From Leishmania martiniquensis (Eukaryota > Euglenozoa > Kinetoplastea > Trypanosomatida > Trypanosomatidae): 13,468 bases of DNA. The first letter of the stretch is position 1. The number at the start of each line of letters is the position of its first letter. Position numbers and translations under genes: made by a program. The stretch covers positions 1 to 13,468 of the forward strand of contig NW_027124994.1 of NCBI RefSeq assembly GCF_017916325.1. Direction: 5' to 3'. Shown in pieces: positions 9,316 through 13,468 of this stretch. The notes under the pieces are model-generated. The model did not search any database, was not told the DNA's origin, and was given only the letters and a program-made list of their open reading frames with translations.

Positions 9316-10629
9316 ATGTTTAAATTTGTAATAATACTTTTGATTTTTTTAATATTATTTTTTAATATTATTTACTTGTTTATAAATTATAGTTTTTGTT
9401 TTGTAATACAGTTTAATTATGTATATATAAATATATATTTTAATTATATAAATTTGTGATTTATATTTTTTATGGGAGTAATTTTATATTTTTTAGTATT
9501 TCTTTTATCTAGAAAGTTAGTATCATATAGTAAGTATTTTTATATTGTATTTGTTTACATTTTTATATTTATAGATGTTATTTTTATTATATTAATTGAT
9601 GATTTTATGTGTTTTATGATATTATTTGAAAGTTTATTTTTTCCAATTTGTTTTATAAGTTTATTTTTTAATTTTAATAATCGTTTTATATTTGCAATAT
9701 TTTATTTAGTTATATTTAGTTCGTTAAGTTCAATTGTATGTATTATTATTTGTATTATTATTATATTTCATTTTAATGTATTAAACTTACAAAGTTTTAT
9801 TGATATATGTTTTTTTGATAGTCTTTATTTAGGTATTTATTTATGAACATTATTATTTATAATGTTTTCTATAAAGTATCCAATATGGCCAATGCATATT
9901 TGATTACCGGAGATGCATGTTGAAGTTAATACAGAAATGAGTGTATTATTAGCAAGTATAGTTTTAAAAATAGGTTTTTTTGGAGTATATAAATTTTTAT
10001 TTTTAAGCTTTAGTCAGCTTTCTATGTGATTTTTAGGTTTTGTAGATAGTTTAGTAATATTAGGAATAACTTTTTTATCTATTATTTTGTTGTTTTTAAG
10101 TGATTATAAAAAAATAATTGCAAATTGATCTGTTATTCACACAGGTACAGCGTTAGTATTGTTGTGACACAATGATTTATTATTTTTAGGTTTACTTATA
10201 TTTTGCAATTTGTCACATATAATTAGTTCTTCCTTCATGTTTATAGTGATAGGTTATATGTATGATAATTATGGTATGCGAATATTTTTAATGATGATAT
10301 CCTTTTTTGGTATCAGTTTATGAAGTTCATTGTTTTTAGCAATTTTTTTATTTAATATTGATTTCCCATTTATGCTATTATTTTATATTGATATATTTTT
10401 ATTATATGGTTTAATATCATTATCATACATATATATATGTTGTTTTTATGTGGTAGTTTTGTCAGTATTCGTTTCATCAATATATATATATATGTGTTTA
10501 AGTTTTTATTCATTTTTATGATTAGATAAATACTTAAGATTAGATGTAACTATAAATGATATTTATCTATTTTTTATAGTGAGTGTGATAGTAATGCTAT
10601 TGTTTTATTTAATTTATTTATTATTTTAG
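9316..10629 (+). CDS. ND4: NADH dehydrogenase subunit 4 (complex I, NuoM-like)
   Basis: Antiporter-like proton-pumping subunit of the complex I membrane arm. ATG 9316 to TAG 10627-10629 gives 437 residues in one frame with TGA as Trp; no editing is needed. The family signature is well preserved at about residues 185-225: KYPIWPMHIWLPEMHVEVNTEMSV, corresponding to KxPxHPxHxWLPxAHxEAPxxGSV, then LLASIVLKIGFFGVYKF. ANWSVIHTG further on matches the AYSSxxHxG helix. The N-terminal 50 residues are poorly conserved, and an alternative ATG at 9472 would remove conserved-length sequence, so 9316 is preferred. The gene lies between CR4 and CR5, both on the opposite strand. Confidence 0.97.
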
Positions 10630-10634
10630 GTTAT

Positions 10635-10865
10635 TAGAAGAATACTATTTTTTTTTTCAGTCCCTGGATCTCTTCAAAAAAATCCCCTCTCTCCCCTTTT
10701 CCTCCCCCTCTTTTAAAAAGCCTTGGTAATTCCTCTTGCGAAACTTCTCTGTAATCCCGTATTCTGTCTCCCCTGCCTCCCGCTCTGCCTATCTCTCCCT
10801 CTTTTCTTATTAAAAACAACCTAAAATGACCTTTTTTTAATTTTAAAATGAAAACGTGAATTTTT
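10635..10865 (-). other. ND3: ND3 (CR5/G5) cryptogene, pan-edited, pre-edited sequence
   Basis: A + strand C-rich tract (CCCCTCTCTCCCC, CCTCCCCCTC, CCCCTGCCTCCCGC) means a G/A-rich transcript from the - strand. Position between ND4 and RPS12 and orientation match the fifth G-rich region, whose edited mRNA encodes complex I subunit ND3. As encoded, the frame 10912-10634 on this strand gives an Arg/Gly/Lys/Glu-rich string typical of an unedited purine-rich template and not a protein. The assignment to ND3 rests on position only; the boundary with RPS12, transcribed divergently, is approximate. Confidence 0.68.
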
Positions 10866-10879
10866 GAGTTGAGTTTGCT

Positions 10880-11035
10880 TTTTTGTTTATTAAGGGAAAA
10901 GCCACGAACCAAGTTCCGGAATTCGGCGGGATTTGCAATGAAGAAAAAGAGATTGTTTGCGGAAGCATTCAGTTTTTAAAGGAATTTGGGGGGAGAGCCG
11001 GGAGAAAGATTTTTCACGAAGCGTAAGTTTAAAAT
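10880..11035 (+). other. RPS12: RPS12 (CR6/G6) cryptogene, pan-edited, pre-edited sequence
   Basis: Encodes, after editing, mitoribosomal protein S12 at the decoding centre. The + strand is G/A-rich (GGCGGGATT, GGAATTTGGGGGGAGAGCCGGGAGAAAG). Two landmarks survive unedited. CCA AGT TCC GG at 10909-10919 encodes Pro-Ser-Ser-Gly, matching the KPNSA-like heart of S12. CACGAAGCGTAAGTTTA near 11018-11034 resembles the CACG...GTAAGTTAG end of the T. brucei gene. The position directly upstream of ND5 is also that of RPS12 in maxicircles. No usable frame exists in the DNA as it stands. Editing-domain limits are approximate. Confidence 0.82.
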
Positions 11036-11082
11036 TAAAATTAATTATATTATAAATAAAAAGATTGTTTTTATTTTTTTTT

Positions 11083-12837
11083 ATGTATTTTTTTTTGTTT
11101 AGCTTTTTATGCGGATTTTTTTTTTTAGGAAGGCATATATTAAGTTTTTGATTAGTAATTATTTTGTCTGTTTTTTTGGTATTATCTGTATTGTTTAGTT
11201 GTTTTTGTTTGAGTGTATGTATGTATGGTTATTGTTTTTATGATTTTTGTTTAATAATTTTGTTAGATTTTTGTTATATTTGACTATCCTTTTACTGTAA
11301 TGGCTTTTATTTATTTATTTTATATTTAATTGATATTGTATTTTGTTTCATATTTTTTTATGCATTTTATTATATGTATTTTGATATTATGTTAGCGCGT
11401 TTTTTTCATATATTTTGATGGTTTGTTTTATGTATGAATTTTTTTATAATATCTTACGATTTTTTGACAGCGTATTGTGGTTGAGAATTATTAGGTCTAT
11501 TTTCGTTTTTTTTAATTTCATATTTTTGATTTAGATTTCATGTTTTGAAATTTGGATTTAAAGCTTTTTTTGTAAGTAAAATGGGCGATGTATTACTATT
11601 ATTAGTATTTATAATATTATTTTCGATGAATGGCTATTGTGTAATTACGTTTTATTTTTTAAATTTTTTATGTGTGGATTATATTTCAGTGTTATATATG
11701 CTATTATTATTATTACTTTGTGCTTTTACTAAGTCAACACAATTTGGTTTACATGTTTGATTACCAGATGCAATGGAAGGTCCAATACCTGTTTCAGCAT
11801 TAATTCATGCAGCAACATTAGTTGTATGTGGTATAATATTATTAAGTTTTGTTTTTTGATGTTTTGATTTTTGATTTTGTTATTTTTATAGTTTAATAGG
11901 TTGATCAAGTTTAGTAGTAGTTATGATGAGTTTGTGTGTATTTTATAATTTTGATGTAAAACGATATATTGCATATAGTACTATATGTCAAATAAGTTTT
12001 TCAATGTTTTGTTGTTTATGTTTGGATTTGTATGTTGGATGTTTGTTTTTTTGCTACCATATGTTTTATAAAGCAACTTTATTTATAGTGTTAGGTGTAT
12101 GGATTCATTTTTTTTTTGGTTTACAAGATATAAGATGTTATTTTTTCACATATTTTTGTGGTTGTATTTTAGCAAGATTGTTGTTAGTTTTTGCATTATT
12201 AAATTCATGCTCTTTATGGTTTTTATGTGGATTTTATTGTAAAGATCTTTTGTTATGTTTATTAATGTTGACATCATTTTTTTTTATTTTAGAATTTTTA
12301 TGTGTTTGTTTGTGTTTTATATTTTTTACTTTATTATATAATTATTTCTTATTATTTTTTTTATGTTTTATTTTTAAATGTTTTTGTTTAGTGGATACAT
12401 TATTTTTGTTATTTGATTTTGAATGTTGTCTTATATATTGTATGTGTTGTTTATATATGTGTTTTATATTAATATTTTTTATTTTAGATTTTATATATGT
12501 ATTTATATTTTCAAGTTATTGTTGATTTTGGTCATTTTATTTATATTATTCAACATTTTTTGACATAACAGTATTTACTGTTTTTATAATTATATCGATA
12601 AGTTTTATATATTATGGTTGTATATTTTTTTATTTTTTTAATGTAGATTGCGTTATGTTTTTTTGAAGAATATTTTTATTTATTTTTATGTGTATTTTAT
12701 TTATTATTTTTTCAGTATGATATTTTGTATGTTTTTATATATATGTATGTTTATTTATATGAAATATCGTTATATACTTTAGATATAATTTAAAATATTG
12801 TTTATTTTTTTGTGTGTTATTCGTAATATACATTTAA
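11083..12837 (+). CDS. ND5: NADH dehydrogenase subunit 5 (complex I, NuoL-like)
   Basis: Largest antiporter-like proton-pumping subunit of complex I. ATG 11083 to TAA 12835-12837 gives 584 residues with TGA as Trp at many sites; no editing is needed. The diagnostic segments are in order: [16 protein letters not shown], then [11 protein letters not shown] (family KAxxxNRxGD), then [38 protein letters not shown], visible around 11720-11830, matching [35 protein letters not shown] and [12 protein letters not shown] follow, the usual lysine-containing helices. It is the last conserved gene before the divergent region, directly downstream of RPS12. Confidence 0.97.
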
Positions 12838-12886
12838 TTTTTTAATTAAAATTGGTCAAACTAGGAATCCAATCCAATCTGTCAAA
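12838..12886. other. AT-rich spacer at the start of the divergent region
   Basis: No coding potential. Contains a short run CCAATCCAATC (12870-12880), unusually C-rich for this side of the molecule. Its role is unknown; it immediately precedes the candidate CYb guide and could belong to another guide, but I could not match it. Confidence 0.5.
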
Positions 12887-12935
12887 GTATAAAAAATTAT
12901 TTAAAAATTTATATTGTCTTTTAACTTCAAGTTAT
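12887..12935 (-). ncRNA. gCYb: Candidate antisense guide RNA for cytochrome b (gCYb-I type)
   Basis: On the - strand, the segment opposite 12921-12935 pairs over 15 bases (two G:U) with CYb 1570-1584, the sequence directly 3' of the CYb editing domain. Beyond this anchor the guide matches all 18 non-U bases of the domain in order, from C1569 and G1568 to G1552, with intervening A residues specifying inserted U. The predicted edited reading just before the conserved TSGC is open: ...L-F-R-N-L-C-C-L-L. The discriminating C and G bases fall in place, which random AT-rich sequence would rarely achieve. Downstream of G1552 the match stops, suggesting a second guide for the 5' part. Trypanosomatid maxicircles are known to encode some CYb guides. 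Confidence 0.8.
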
Positions 12936-13099
12936 AAGAAAATTGTAATTTGAAAATAATCTAAATAATTTAAGTATAATACTTAATTATTATAGTAATT
13001 AATTTAATTTAATTTTTAATTAAAACAAAAATTGATATAGAAAGTAAAATAAATATTATGAATAGTTTTTTTGTTTTTGAAGACAGTCCTTAAATATAC
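12936..13099. other. AT-rich spacer before the tandem repeats
   Basis: No open frame or known motif. Contains an inverted repeat TAAGTAT-A-ATACTTA at 12971-12985 (extended by one pair at each side) and repeated TTAATT/AATTTAATTTAATT tracts. Nothing else could be identified. Confidence 0.55.
12970..12986. repeat. Small perfect inverted repeat
   Basis: TTAAGTAT/ATACTTAA arms of 8 bp around a single A. It could form a short hairpin on either strand. In DNA of this composition it may be chance, but its isolation between ND5 and the repeats is noted. Confidence 0.6.
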
Positions 13100-13358
13100 A
13101 TGAACGGGTTTCTGTATTCACCAAACAAGATTATGAACGGGTTTCTGTATTCACCAAACAAGATTATGAACGGGTTTCTGTATTCACAAACAAAATTATG
13201 AACGAGTTTCTGTATTCACAAACAAAATTATGAACGGGTTTCTGTATTCACAAACAAAATTATGAACGAGTTTCTGTATTCACAAACAAAATTATGAACG
13301 AGTTTCTGTATTCACAAACAAAATTATGAACGGGTTTCTGTATTCACCAAACAAGATT
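13100..13358. repeat. Tandem array of eight 32-33 bp repeats (divergent region)
   Basis: Eight head-to-tail copies begin at 13100, 13133, 13166, 13198, 13230, 13262, 13294 and 13326. Copies 1, 2 and 8 are 33 bp, with GGG and the ending CCAAACAAGATT. Copies 3-7 are 32 bp with the ending CAAACAAAATT; copies 3 and 5 have GGG and copies 4, 6 and 7 have GAG. The shared core is ATGAACGRGTTTCTGTATTC. A degenerate ninth start (ATGGACG) follows at 13359. Short tandem arrays are typical of the maxicircle divergent region, which is non-coding and thought to contain the replication origin. The repeat unit has TGAA/TTCA ends 12 bp apart, a weak inverted symmetry. Confidence 0.97.
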
Positions 13359-13468
13359 ATGGACGCTCGACAAATCGTTGTAGTGAAATGCAAAGAGTTT
13401 AGAATTGTTAATAATAAAGTAAATGCTAAATGAGAACAACTACAAATTTAAAATGCATTTAATTTGGT
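13359..13468. other. Unique flank of the repeat array
   Basis: Less AT-biased than the spacer before the array (GGACGCTCGACAAATCG). It begins with a decayed repeat start, then unique sequence to the window edge. No gene or known origin element was recognised. Confidence 0.5.

Noticed and set aside
10634..10912. Arg/Gly/Glu-rich 92-codon - strand frame
   Set aside because: It is the unedited purine-rich ND3 (CR5) template translated literally; no family resemblance.
13100..13358. Tandem array as a CRISPR array
   Set aside because: The units are contiguous with no unique spacers, and the setting is a mitochondrial divergent region.

Overview
The window is a segment of a kinetoplastid (trypanosomatid) mitochondrial maxicircle. 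Three things show this. The DNA is extremely T/A-rich, with long open frames only if TGA is read as tryptophan. The gene order matches the conserved maxicircle order: ND7 - COIII - CYb - A6 - ND2(MURF1, reverse) - CR3 - ND1(reverse) - COII - MURF2 - COI(reverse) - CR4(reverse) - ND4 - ND3/CR5(reverse) - RPS12 - ND5 - divergent region. Purine-rich blocks that cannot be translated as they stand lie exactly where uridine insertion/deletion RNA editing acts. COIII, A6 and the 3' part of ND7 are readable in the DNA and only their 5' ends look pre-edited. This is the Leishmania/Crithidia-like pattern, unlike Trypanosoma brucei, where these genes are edited throughout. The species cannot be named from the sequence.

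Layout. Positions 1-3268 hold, on the + strand, the 3' part of ND7, then COIII, cytochrome b and ATPase subunit 6, the last three with 5' pre-edited domains. Positions 3284-4609 hold ND2/MURF1 on the - strand, converging on A6 with 15 bp between stop codons. Positions about 4610-4715 are the G-rich CR3 cryptogene, then ND1 on the - strand (4716-5657). ND1 and COII (5668-6296, +) diverge with 10 bp between their start codons. COII carries the classic internal frameshift, and its cis-acting guide RNA sequence begins at the base after its stop codon. MURF2 (+) and COI (-) overlap tail to tail by 10 bp. CR4 (- strand) follows, then ND4 (+), CR5/ND3 (-), RPS12 (+) and ND5 (11083-12837, +). From 12838 the window enters the divergent region: AT-rich spacer, an apparent antisense guide RNA for cytochrome b, eight tandem copies of a 32-33 bp repeat, and a unique flank.

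The genes encode hydrophobic cores of complex I (ND1, ND2, ND3, ND4, ND5, ND7), complex III (CYb), complex IV (COI-III) and ATP synthase (A6), a mitoribosomal protein (RPS12), and proteins of unknown role (MURF2, CR3, CR4). Their expression depends on guide RNAs. I could find one certain guide (COII, in cis), one strong candidate (CYb, antisense downstream of ND5) and one weaker candidate (MURF2, just upstream of ND4). No tRNA or rRNA gene was recognised; kinetoplastid mitochondria import their tRNAs and the rRNA genes lie outside this window.
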